Shown in pieces: positions 47,084 to 57,994 of a DNA stretch of 64,000 nt. The notes under the pieces were generated by a model, which saw nothing but the letters and a program-made list of their open reading frames with translations, was not told the origin of the DNA and did not search any database. Both the position numbers and the translations under genes were made by a program. Every line of letters starts with the position of its first letter. The stretch's first letter is position 1. The stretch is from positions 51,122,053-51,186,052 of the forward strand of contig OY821775.1 of assembly GCA_963682175.1 (NCBI GenBank). The letters run 5' to 3'. Source of the stretch: Triglochin maritima. Lineage: Eukaryota > Streptophyta > Magnoliopsida > Alismatales > Juncaginaceae.

Positions 47084-47317
47084 TCACGCCAAAATCCTCG
47101 GAAGCTTTGACACTATTGCATCTCGTTCCAACACATTAACACCTGACCCAGAGGTAGCAAACAAACGGGTGTGATGCCTTTTCTTAACACAAAAACCACA
47201 AGAATCGGCATAAGCAACGTAAAATGTTTGGGCTTCTTCGAAAGAGGGGAAAAACATCCCCTCCTTAGGAACGTTTGTCGGCTGCTCCACTTGGAAAGAC
47301 ACATGAACGATTTCCAT
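47084..47317 (-). pseudogene. 5' fragment of a FAR1-type MULE transposase
   Basis: Reads MEIVHVSFQVEQPTNVPKEG then MFFPSFEEAQTFYVAYADSC. This parallels the start of the MULE-1 transposase (NVPKQQMFFRSFEEVKTFYVAYADSC). The match ends after ~50 residues and the remaining frame is unrelated. The leader motif TGATTTGAGACGCATTA (47433-47449) is the inverted counterpart of the MULE-1 leader at 6835. Confidence 0.85.
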
Positions 47318-47604
47318 CAAAGCACAGAGGTAGGACCACAGAAGAGAAGGGAAGAAAAAGGAAGACGCATGTTGAGATTATAACAAGTCTCCTGTGCTGT
47401 GTAGGAGAGCCAAAATGTTCATGGAAAATGAGTGATTTGAGACGCATTAATGAGGGATGGAGGGATGTAGACATTTGTACGAAACGAGGAATAAAATAAA
47501 AAATAAACTTTTTCTGTGGAGACTGCCAACTCAAACGCGTCTGCTGACTGGGCTGACCACATAAGCGCGCGTCCCGAACGCTAGCGTCCGCTAATCGTTT
47601 TCCT

Positions 47605-49312
47605 AAAGGTCACAAAATTTGACAAAAACATCACGTGTTTTAAAACTCTCAATATTTCTTTATTTTTTTGAGCGATCTGATGATACAAATGAATATTATA
47701 ACATAAAAATGTTAAACATATGTGCCTGAACTCTGAAGAGACATATTTAGATTTTTACCTTTTTAGCAAAATCCAAACGTTGTAGCTCACAAACTTTGTC
47801 AAAAATACTATGTTTTATAATTCTCACCATTTCTTTATTTTTTGAGCGGTCTAATAACACAAATGAATATTATAACTTGAAAATGTGAAAAATATGCATC
47901 TAAAGTGAGATAATTAGTTTTTTTACATTTTTATCAAAATCAAAAGGTTATACTCACGAATTTTGGCAAAAACACTTAGTTTTTAAAATTTTCACTATTT
48001 CTTTATTTTTTCAGTGCTCTTATGATAAATATGAATCTAATAACCTCAAAATGGTAAACATATGCATCTAAACGGAGATAATTAGTTTTTTGTTTTTTTA
48101 TCAAAATCCAAAGGCGATAACTCACAAAATTTGGCAAAAACACTCAGCTTTTTAAATTCTCAATATATTTTTTATTTGTTGAGCGATCTAATGATACAAA
48201 TGAATATTATAGTTTGAAAATGTTTAACATATGCATCTAAAAAGAGATAATTAGATTTTTAATTTTTTTAGCAAAATCCAAAGGCTATATCTCACGAAAA
48301 TCGACCAAAACACTTAGTTATTAAAATTCTCACTATTTCTTTAATTTTTGGGCGGTCTGATGATACAAATGAATATTTTACGACGAAAGTCTTAAATATG
48401 TGTCTGAAGGAAGATATTTAGATTTCTCTTTTATAGCTTACGAAATGTTAAACCTAAGTATCTGAAGGGATATATTTTCCTATTTTGGCAAAAAACAAAG
48501 GCAAGCTCACGGAATTTTAGAAAACACACGCAGTTTCTGAAATCCACACTATTTCTTTAGATTTTGGGCGGTCTGATGATACAAATGAATATTATACGAT
48601 AAAATTCTTAAACATATGCGTCTGAAAGGAGATATTTATATTTTTCACCTTTTTAGCGAAATCCAAAGGCTATACAATAGGTCACGAAATTTGGCAAAAA
48701 CACCTAGTTTCTAAAATCTTCGCCATTTCTTTATTTTTTGAGCGATCTGATGATAGAAATGAATTTTATAACTTGAAAATGTTAAACCTAAGCGTTTGAA
48801 CGGGTATATTTAGAACTTTCTTTTTTTGGCAAAAAAACAAAGGCAATCTCACGAAATTTGAAAAAAAACATGCAGTTTCTGAATTCCTCGTTATTTCTTT
48901 AGATTTGGGGCGGTTTGATGATACAAATGAATATTATACGATGAAAGTATTAAACATATGCGTCTCAAGGGAGATATTTAGATTTTCACTTTTTAGCAAA
49001 ATTCAAAGGCTACAGCTCACAAAAATTTGCAAATGATCCTAAGCATATGAAGGGATATATTTTTCTGTTTTGGCAAAAAACAAAGGCAAGCTCACGGAAT
49101 TTAAGAAAAACACGTAGTTTCTGAAATCCTCACTATTTCTTTAGATTTTGGGCGGACTGATGATACAAATGAATATTGTATGACGAATATCTTAAACATA
49201 TGCGTCTGAATGGAGATATTTAGATTTTCACCTAATTTCTAAAATCCTCGCTATTTTTTTAGCGGTTTGATGATAGAAATAAATATCATACGACGAAAAC
49301 CATAAACATATG
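47605..49312. repeat. Old, divergent satellite array (~165-170 bp monomers)
   Basis: About ten monomers with the same landmarks as at 45.0-45.6 kb (GATGATACAAATGAATATTA, GTTAAACATATGCGTCTGAA, GGAGATATTTAGATTTT, GCAAAATCCAAAGGCTATA). Monomers vary in length and sequence. The array ends abruptly at the gypsy LTR. Confidence 0.92.
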
Positions 49313-49885
49313 TGATTGACATCATATTATGCATATATTTGTGTCTTATACCCTTTATTGTTAGCTAAGAAATGTTATGTAACGAGTCTTATGTTTAAGT
49401 TTCAGGAATAAACATGTTTGAGAACAAGAGATTCAAAAAGGACTTAAAAGCAAGAAAAAAGACGAAGTTGCAAGACTTATGAGCTGAGATGCAAGAGAGA
49501 ATGACTCAGATGTAAAACCAAAATGACCAATGAGCAAATCAAGAAGCTCCACACCATCATGATGAGTATTAGATCCGGACCTAACTATCAACAACCAAAT
49601 CGGGTTCATCAAACATCAAGACATCAAGCCAGAACCGAGCCACCGAAATCCAGACTCGATTAGAGGCATCCAGACCGCCAATTGGCAGCTCCAAACCACC
49701 AATCAGCAGTTTAGGTGGTCATTCCCTCTACTAGGAGTAAGGTCTTGGAGCAAAACTCTAGTTGAGAGATGCTTCTTGTAAAGTGAGTGAGCAATAAAAA
49801 TTATTTTGTTAGTTCATTATTGTTTCTTTTAATTCTTGCATGCTTAGTTAACTTTGTTTGTTTTAATCTTCGTAGAATTAATTAA

Positions 49886-50190
49886 GGAACTACTATTCGT
49901 CGTCAGAAAACTACTTAAATCGCCCAAAAATGACCTTTTTGCCCTTAACAAATCAATTAATACTGATTTCGTCTAGTGTCTTTAAACAAGGTGTTTGACT
50001 CAGTTTTACTCACATTCCTAGTACCAACACCACGAAAATGTCTGGCGAAGCACCTGAATCCGGCGAGGTAACATGGGAGAATTTTTTTCCCGACTCGGGG
50101 TCTGGCTAAACCGCCTCCACCTTGGGTGGAGGCGGTTTAGCCAGACGCCCATTTTTTTGTTGTTTTTAAATTTTCTGTTAAATTCAAACC
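49886..50190 (+). mobile_element. Element C: truncated left end of the element-B MULE family, inside a gypsy LTR
   Basis: From GGAACTACTATTCGTCGTCA onward it follows element B nearly base for base through the TIR, promoter, exon 1 (MSGEAPESGE at 50039-50068) and the intron hairpin (CTGGCTAAACCGCCTCCACC). Similarity ends at AATTTTCTGTTAAATTCAAA, just before the position of element B's intron acceptor. There is no right TIR. Confidence 0.9.
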
Positions 50191-50858
50191 CTTTGGGGGT
50201 TTCTTTCCTTAATATGTGTTTCTTTCCTTAATATGAATGTTAGATTAATAATGTGTGAGCAGTTCTATCCCCCTTTGGGGGTGAAGTTGATGTTTATACA
50301 TGTCATGTGAAATGTAATTAATGTTATATATTGTTTTATATGAGAAATGTGAGTATACTTGTTTGAATTAAAGAGAATACTTAACTTGATGGTTTCTGCC
50401 ATAATCTTTTGGTACATTCTATGCTTGTTTAGATTCTTAATAACAAACTTGCTCATGCTCATATTAATAACTTAGGGCAGTGATTTGGATGATATGTCTT
50501 GTCATGAGGTACTTCTTATGCATAACAACACTACCTACACTTGTGCACTATTTAATGCATTCGTCACCACTTATTTAATGTGTACACACTCCATCCCTTA
50601 GGGGTTTCCATTCCTGACTTTCAGCTTGCTTTTATTAGTCACTTAGTTTAGTTTTATTTCGTCTTGTGCTTTCTTTTTCTGTGTTTATTTCGTGCTAGTT
50701 TAACATAGTTTAATGTAATCAACTTCTACTCCCCTTTGTTTCCCACTCGCATACGAACGAACCAGAGTCGACACACCTCCCTGTGGATCGACCCGTATTT
50801 TCCACGTCTTCACCAACGCCGTGCACTTACGGTATTTAAAACGAATACATCATGTTTT

Positions 50859-50876
50859 TGGCACCGTTGCCGGGGA
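50859..50876 (+). promoter_or_regulatory. Gypsy primer-binding site
   Basis: TGGCACCGTTGCCGGGGA, six bases after the LTR end, matches the PBS typical of Athila/Tat elements (usually TGGCGCCGTTGCCGGGGA), with one substitution. Confidence 0.85.
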
Positions 50877-51981
50877 AGTGCTATATCCAGACTCTGGTTT
50901 GGACGATTCGAGTGGGTTTAAGCTATTCTTTTTATTTTTTGTTTGTTTCAGGGACATCGCAACACTGAGGAGAGGTACCAGGAGAAGTTAGAGGGCATTA
51001 AAAGCTTTTAGGATCGCCAATCAGCGGTCTGGGACCGCCAACTGGCGGCTTGGTGAGCATTTCTTGACTTGGTGCTTCTTCTGATTGTTTCTTTTTACAG
51101 AATAGTTATCTAGGGCTCAATTTGACATGTTTTGACTTGTAGTTTGCCACCAGATCAATAATCAATCCCCTTTAATCAACTTGACCACTAAAATCTAAAG
51201 CAAAAGACTAGGCTTTCTTGCTTGTTTAGGTCATGCATCATATGCTTGACTTAGACACGTAGTTTGTCTTTTATTTTAGCTTTAGTTTCAGTTGTTGAGT
51301 GCTAGCACGATGTACACATTTCCTACTCTTATTCATGCATTTTGTATGACTATGCGTTAGTTAGTAGGAATTGTATTGCAACAAGTGTGAGTTGAACATT
51401 TGTTTGGATAGTTGATTTCTAGATTAAGACTCCAAAATGTTATTGAGGAGGGGTTGTCCCATACCTGATAAGGTGGAGGATTTCATCATCTTTTCCTTAG
51501 CCCCAAAAATCACACTAATCAAAAGCTTAATTTCTAAAAGCAAGTAGACATTGGCCCTAAGGATTTTAGACACACTAGGAGAGTGATCGAGTTGAGACCG
51601 TCATGACTTGATCGACGTCTTCTGCCTTGTCGATAGTAGGAGGTACTATATCTCCGTATCTGGTATCACTTACTCGGCATTGTGGTCTTTGTTGTAGGGA
51701 GGTGAGGCATGTCGAGACTATTGATCTCGAAGTTAGGCGTCATCTAGCCTAATGACCTATATCCATAAGTTGTTTAAGCCTTGTTTGCTCGTGTGCTTCT
51801 ACCTTCTCTCACTACATACGCTAGCTCTAAGGATTCTCCCTTTCTCATTTGAGTCTCCTCCTTCTCTATATTCTTCGTTATAGTCTCCTCCTCCTCCTCC
51901 TCCTCTATATTCTTCGTTATAGTCTCCTTATCTGATTACACCTTCTGTTGTGTGTTGTTGTAGATTCTAGTTGATCGTTTT

Positions 51982-52535
51982 ATGCGAGGTTGGGCTCGTT
52001 CTGGTGAGAACGCTCAACTTGAGAGAGTGAATTTGTCTGAGATGGACGGGCTAGGCGTTCACCCATCTCCGCCTCTTGCTTCTTTGGAGCATGAGGTCGA
52101 GTTGTCTCGTGGCGATGGGGGAGACCGGGTTCCATACATGGAATACCTCGGTCCGCTTCCACCACCGAGTAAACCTCCTTCTCCTCCTCCTCCGATTCAG
52201 GAGGAAGAGGGATTCAGTCAGGATCGAGTTCTTGGTGCACTACCACCTTTAGCGTGACATGATAGACCGATGACTCTATAGGAACGGACACATCCTGTCC
52301 GGGCGCACAACCTTCTTGCATAGTTCTCCCGCCGGGTCGTGGGAATAACTATGAGCTAAAACCTCAATATATGAGCATGCTTTATACCTTCACTGCTAAT
52401 AAGGAGGATCCGTATATATTTTTACGTGAATTCGAGGAGGTATGCTCCATGTTCAAGCTTCAACAGTTTGACGATGATTCTGTCTGGTTAAGGATGATTT
52501 CTTTCGCGTTGAAGGACATAAATGTTGCTTTTTTT
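51982..52535 (+). pseudogene. Gypsy gag remnant
   Basis: An acidic Pro-rich N-terminal region (EYLGPLPPPSKPPSPPPPIQ) is interrupted by stops near 52255-52350. The gag core YTFTANKEDPYIFLREFEEV, CSMFKLQQFDDDSVWLRMISF, ALKDINVAF follows. This is the typical retrotransposon-gag helical segment. The frame then runs straight into satellite. Confidence 0.78.
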
Positions 52536-53909
52536 GAGGGGTCTCTCATACATATGAATCCTTAGCGACGTAAATGTTAAAGTGATGCGTCCGTCCGGTG
52601 ATTAGTAGATATTTTCTTTTTAGCAAAAAATCAAAGGCTATAGCACACGAATTTCGGCAAAACCCTTAGTTTTTAAAAATGTCACTATTTCCTTATTTTT
52701 TGGGGTCTCGTGATTCAAAAGAACCTTTAACGACGAAAATGTTAAACTGGTGTGTCCGTACGGAGATTTTTAGATATTTTCTTTTTAGCAAAAAACCAAA
52801 GGGTATATAGCACATGAATTTCGGCCAAAAACCTCATTTTTTAAAAATGTCACTATTTCCTTATTTTTTTGGGGTCTCGTGATACAAAAGAACCCTTAAC
52901 GACGAAAATGTTAAAGTGATGTGTCCGTACAGAGAATTTTAGATATTTCATTTTTACGCAAAAATCAAAGGCTATACACGAATTTTAGATATAACACACG
53001 AATTTCGGCAAAAACCCTCATCTTTTAGAAGTGGCACTATTTCTTTATTTTTTGAGAGGTCTCGCTCTGCAGATGAATCCTTAGCGACGAAAATTTTAAA
53101 CTGATGTGTCCCTACCGAGATTTTTTGATATTTTCTATTTTAGAAAAAAATCAAAGGGTTTATAGCACACGAATTTCAGCAAGAACCCACAGTTTTTAAA
53201 AATGTCACTATTTCTTTATTTTTGTAGGGGTCTCGTGATACAAAACATTCTTTAACGACGAAAATGTTAAACTCATGCGTGAGAAAGGAGATTTTTAGAT
53301 TTGTTTTAACACAACACCAAAGGGTATTATACACGAATTTCGGTAAAAACTCTCAGTTTTAGAGGTGGCACTACTTATTTATTTTTCGAGGGGTCTCCTG
53401 ATACAAATGAATCTATAACGACGTAAATGTTAAATTGATGCGTCCGTACAGAGATTTTTAGATTTTTTGTTTTTAGCAAAAAACTAAAGTGTATAACACA
53501 CGAATTTCGGCTAAAACCCTCAGTTTTTAAAAATGTCACTATTTCTTTATTTTTATGGGGTCTCTTGTCACAAAAGAATCATTGACTACGAAAATGTTAA
53601 ACTGATGTGTCCGTACGGAGATTTTTAGATATTTTCTTTTTTAACAAAAGACCAAAGTGTTTAGCATATGAATTTCGGCTAAAACCCTTAATTTTAAAAA
53701 ATGTCACTATTTCTTTATTTTTTGGGGTCTCCTGATACAAATGAATCCAGAACGACGTAAATGTTAAATTGATGCGTCCGTACAGAGTTTTTTAGATATT
53801 TTCTTTTTAGCAAAAAACCAAAGTGTATAACACACGAATTTGGGCAAAAACCATTAGTTTTGAGAAGTGGCACTGTTTGTTAAATTTTTAAGGGGTCTGT
53901 CATACAAAT
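52536..53909. repeat. Satellite array segment (~168-bp monomers)
   Basis: About eight monomers with the young-type landmarks GGGGTCTCGTGATACAAAAG, AACGACGAAAATGTTAAACT, GATGTGTCCGTACGGAGATT and CACACGAATTTCGGCAAAAA. Adjacent GTCTC marks at 52705 and 52874 give a 169-bp period. Confidence 0.93.
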
Positions 53910-55138
53910 TGATGAGAATTAAATTTATACTGCAAGTGCACGACGTCAATGGAGACGTGGCAAATACGGGTCGAACACAAGGAGGGAGAGATTCTGTTTT
54001 TAGTGTGATTTCGATTGGAGAAAAGAAGGAGAGAAGAAATAAATTGGGTTTTGAGATTTTTGGGTTTTAATTATCTAAAGCAAGAACACGAACAATTAAA
54101 TTTAAAACAAGAATAAAGAGGTGAATTCCGTCGGGTGGAGGCTTAGATTTAAGGTTTAGATTAGAGAATTTAGAAACTTATAATAAATCATATTAGTTAT
54201 AACGCATTACATGATAAATGATTTAACATGAACTCAAGTAATCAAAATATACTAACACGAAATTAAAATAATAACATTCGTTCATCTTCTCTTCACCCTA
54301 ATCCGTCACCTCCACCCTTTGGAAAGAGTTAAAAACTCATAGATGGAGGAAGAAGGGGTCCTTGAGACATTACAAAAGAAAACTAAAAGTAAGAAATAAA
54401 AGACAGAATTTTATTAATGAAAAGAAGAATACAAAACTAAGATTAAGAATAAAAACTACCACCAAAGACTAAGGACCCTTCTAACATCGTTCTCGGGTCT
54501 ATTTATAGTTGTTACAAGAGACCTAAGTATAGAATTGGAGAGTACACGTGTCCAGACACGACTGGACAAAATTGGAGCACACGGATCAACTAGGGGGCGG
54601 CGGAATCGCCGCATGGTATGTGTGATATGCGGCGGAATCGCCGCACATCATGCTCTGATTTGGTCCAGATTTTGGTTAAATGTTTATGGTATGATTTGAT
54701 CCTTCTTTACGCGTCTGGATTGATTCTTTCCATTCTTTTGAGCTCCGGATTAATTCTTTTATATATTTGAAGATCCACATTGATTTTTCTTTAGATTTTC
54801 TCCAAGATAATAGAAGCTACTCGTGATTTGCAATTAGGTCCTTGTCTTTTTGCAATTAAGTCCCCGGCTACTTTTGTGCTTAAGTTCTTGTTCTTTTTGC
54901 AATTTAGGACTTGAATGCTTTTATGCTTGGATACATTTCCATTCGTAACCCGATAATCTTGAACTTGGTCTTTATGATAGAAATGAGTCTTTTGCACGCG
55001 TTTATGCTCGGGATGTGGGTAAATTGCATTCAGGTCCCTGTATTCTGTAAATAAGACTAAACACATACCTTAGTAGCATTTATTGATGTAAAAGTAATCT
55101 AAATGAAAGACATATGATGCAATGTATGCAATGCATCA
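53910..55138 (-). repeat. 3' LTR of the antisense gypsy fragment (1,229 bp)
   Basis: Bounded by TGATG and CATCA and adjoining the polypurine tract. Near its downstream (53.9-kb) end are GTGCACGACGTCAATGG-type and ACGGGTCGAACACAAGGAGG phrases, the counterparts of the end of the other gypsy LTR near 50760-50830. It also carries a GCGGCGGAATCGCCGC palindrome pair near 54596-54650. Confidence 0.8.
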
Positions 55139-56251
55139 AATACCCCCACACCTAGATTTTGCTAGTCCCTAGCAAAACAGAATATAAGAAAAAATGAAAA
55201 CAGGGAAATCCTAACTCACTTTCGTAGGAATCACGGTTGCACTTAGCATGTGCAACAAGCCTTTAAACCTCCAAGTTTCCTAGGAGGAGGATTGTTGTCT
55301 CCTGAGGGTTTTCAGCGGATATACCCACAAAATCCTAAATCAACGTTTCATTAATAGTTCTCAATATCCCTACCTCAACCTTATACATCTCACTAAGAAT
55401 TTTTGCATGCTCATTATATAAATCTAACTCATTAAAAATATGACTTGGTCTTTGTTCCTCCAACATTCACACCACTAACCCTTCTACACATGTTTATCAC
55501 TTGAATTATTTTGCACGCCTCCTCTGGTGGTGAAGTATCATTCAGATCAACCATGGCATGAATCATTCTTTTAGCTTTGGGCCTTGAGTATTATTATTTT
55601 TTTCCTTTTCTTTTCTTCCGTGATTCAACACATTTGCATTTTGACACTTTTACCCTTTTGCATTCGTGTAGCGAGTTTGGTCGATAATCCCGAGCTGGTA
55701 GACTCAAGTTACCGTGTTTCAAGATACCCCTACGGACCAGTGACTCAAAGGCTTGGGCTTTTGTTATCATTTTGCAAAATGTGTTTTCTTCACTTTATTC
55801 CTTTATTTTTATTTTTATTTTCCTCAAGGCTTAATTGCTATTAGAAGTCCACACTTCCCGGTATATTTTCCTCAACCTCTGCTTTTTATCAACCACTTCA
55901 AAGATTTGATTCATCCAATTTAAGTGCATACATGTCTTAAAGGGCAATGGGTTATTTCTTTGGAACTTAGATTTATGTCACAATTTCTACAAGCAGAACT
56001 ATATAATAAGGAACAAAAACTCAATGCAATTTGTACACGGGTTTTAGCAGTTCAATCTTAAGCTATGTCATGAAACATTGATGATTTTTTTTATTTTTTA
56101 TTTTTAGAAATAAAAGACAGATCTATAGATAAATATATACATAAACACCCCCCACACCTAAATCATGCATTGTCATCAATGTATGCAAATATAAAGCAAA
56201 TGCACTTATTACCTTGGTGAACTGCGGTGGACGGATGGAATTTGCTCAAAG

Positions 56252-56650
56252 TCAACCATATTCAGAACTGGATTGAATGACACCATATTGGTGCATGTAT
56301 CCAGTTGAATTGTTCCCCATGTTGCAATGAGAGTTCTGAGTCACAGATTCCACACCCCTCACATAAATAGGTTCTCTTATTTGCACGAGTGATGGTGGGT
56401 GTGTAGATGAATTTCTCCCCTTTTTCTTACTTCCTTTTTGATTTTGTGATGATTCAGAAATCTTATAGATACGCGATTTCATCACAACATCACTCTGATT
56501 GCATATTATTTCTGGCTCACTATCAATATGAAAAATATTAAATTCAGCTTTTAAGTTACCAAAAGATAATTGCATGAGCCCATTTCGACAGTTTATCAAT
56601 GCTTCAGAAGTGGCCAAAAATGGTCTGCCTAGAATTACAGGGATTTGTCG
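56252..56650 (-). pseudogene. Gypsy aspartic-protease C-terminal remnant
   Basis: IPVILGRPFLATSEALINCR and LMQLSFGNLKAEFNIF are the conserved end of the plant gypsy protease domain. The catalytic Asp region lies upstream and is missing because the frame starts in satellite. After ~60 residues the reading frame continues without recognisable domains to a stop at 56252. Confidence 0.8.
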
Positions 56651-56656
56651 ATTAGG

Positions 56657-57994
56657 ATTTACGCAAAAATCAAAAGCTATAACACACGAATTTCGGCAAA
56701 AACCCTCATCTTTTAGAAGTGACACTATTTCTTTATTTTTTGAGAGGTCTCGCTCTGCAGATGAATCCTTAGCGACGAAAATATTAAACTGATGTGTCCC
56801 TACCAAGATTTTTTGATATTTTCTATTTTAGAAAAAAACCGAAGGATTTATAGCACACGAATTTCAGCAAGAACTCACAATTTTTAAAAATGTCACTATT
56901 TCTTTATTTTTGTAGGGGTCTCGTGATACAAAACATTCTTTAATGACGAAAATGTTAAACTCATGTGTGAGAATGGAGATTTTTTTATTTTTTTAACAAA
57001 ACACCAAAGGGTACTACACACGAATTTCGGTAAAACTCTCAGTTTTAGAAGTGGCACTACTTCTTTATTTTTTGAGGGGTCTCCTGATACAAATGAATCC
57101 ATAACGACGTAAATGTTAAATTGATGCGTCCGTACAGAGATGTTTGGATATTTTCTTTTTAGCAAAAACCAAAGTGTATAGAACACAAATTTCGACCAAA
57201 ACCCTCACTTTTTAGAAGTGGCACTGTTTCTTAATTTTTTGAGGGGTCTCTCATACATATGAATCCTTAGCGACGTAAATGTTAAAGTGGTGCGTCTGTC
57301 CGGCGATTAGTAGATATTTTCTTTTTAGCAAAAAATCAAAGGCTGTAGCACACGGATTTCCGCAAAAACCCTCAGTTTTTAAAAATGTCACTATTTTCTT
57401 ATTTTTGGAGGTCTCGTGATACAAAAGAACCCTTAACGACGAAAATGTTAAACTCGTGTGTCCGTACCGAGATTTTTAGATATTTTCTTTTTAGCAAAAA
57501 ACCAATGCTATAAGCACACGAATTTCGGCAAAAACCCTCAATTTTTAGAAGAGACACTTTGCCTTTATTTTTTGAGAGGTCTTGCGATACAAATGAATCC
57601 TTAGCGACGAAAATATTAAACTGATGCGTCCGTACTGAAATATTTGGATATTTTATTTTTTCGCAAAAAACAAAAGCCTATAGCACACGAATTTTTGGCA
57701 AAAACCCTCAGTTTTTAGAAGTCACACTATTTTTTTATTTTTTGAGAGGTCTTGCGATACAAATGAATCCTTAGCGACGAAAAAGTTTAATGGATGCGTC
57801 CGTACGGAGATTTTTAGATATTTCATTTTTTCGCAAAAAACAAAAGCCTATAGCACACGAATTTGGCAAAAAACCTCAGTTTTTAGGAGTGACACTATTT
57901 TTTTATATTTTTTGACAGGTCTTGTGATACAAATGAATCCTTAGCGACGAAAATGTTAAACTGATGCGTCCGTATGAAGATTTTTAGATATTTC
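56657..57994. repeat. Satellite array segment preceding the higher-order array
   Basis: Eight monomers. The first six (56657 to ~57650) align with the second half of the 2,001-bp unit (for example with 58998-59990). The last two (57650-57990) have no counterpart in that unit. Confidence 0.92.

Larger units (their letters stand above)
45630..47604. mobile_element. MULE-2: ~2-kb non-autonomous relative of MULE-1 with captured gene pieces
   Basis: The left end CCTTATACACGGACGCGGGC and the subterminal GTGTTGAGTCAGCATCCAG match MULE-1's right end. The right end, near 47604, carries GCTAGCGTCCGC and CAGTCAGC-like blocks in inverted order. The element lies inside satellite: the monomer phrase AAAATCCAAA-GACTATA stops at 45610 and CACAAAATTTGACAAAAAC resumes at 47612. 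It contains 21-bp-motif arrays, two copies of a captured SNF2-like fragment (plus) and the 5' end of a FAR1-type transposase (minus). The target duplication is not resolved. Confidence 0.8.
49313..52535 (+). mobile_element. Ty3/gypsy (Athila/Tat-type) retrotransposon, 5' part only
   Basis: The 5' LTR runs from TGATTGACATCATATTATGC (49313) to ACGAATACATCA (50852) and contains element C. A primer-binding site follows (TGGCACCGTTGCCGGGGA), then leader and gag. The element is cut off at ~52535, where satellite sequence resumes in the middle of gag. No pol and no 3' LTR are seen. LTR palindromes include CCGCCAACTGGCGG-type blocks at 49672 and, in the leader, at 51012-51050. Confidence 0.85.
53910..56656 (-). 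mobile_element. Gypsy retrotransposon fragment in antisense: protease end, PPT and 3' LTR
   Basis: On the minus strand, a protease C-terminal remnant (56650-56252) is followed by a non-coding stretch, a polypurine tract (TAGGTGTGGGGGTA, 55141-55154) and an LTR (55138-53910). The LTR begins TGATGCATTGC and ends TTCTCATCA. Reverse transcriptase, RNase H and integrase are absent. A second purine-rich AGGTGTGGGGGG lies near 56148-56160. It is surrounded by satellite on both sides. Confidence 0.82.
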
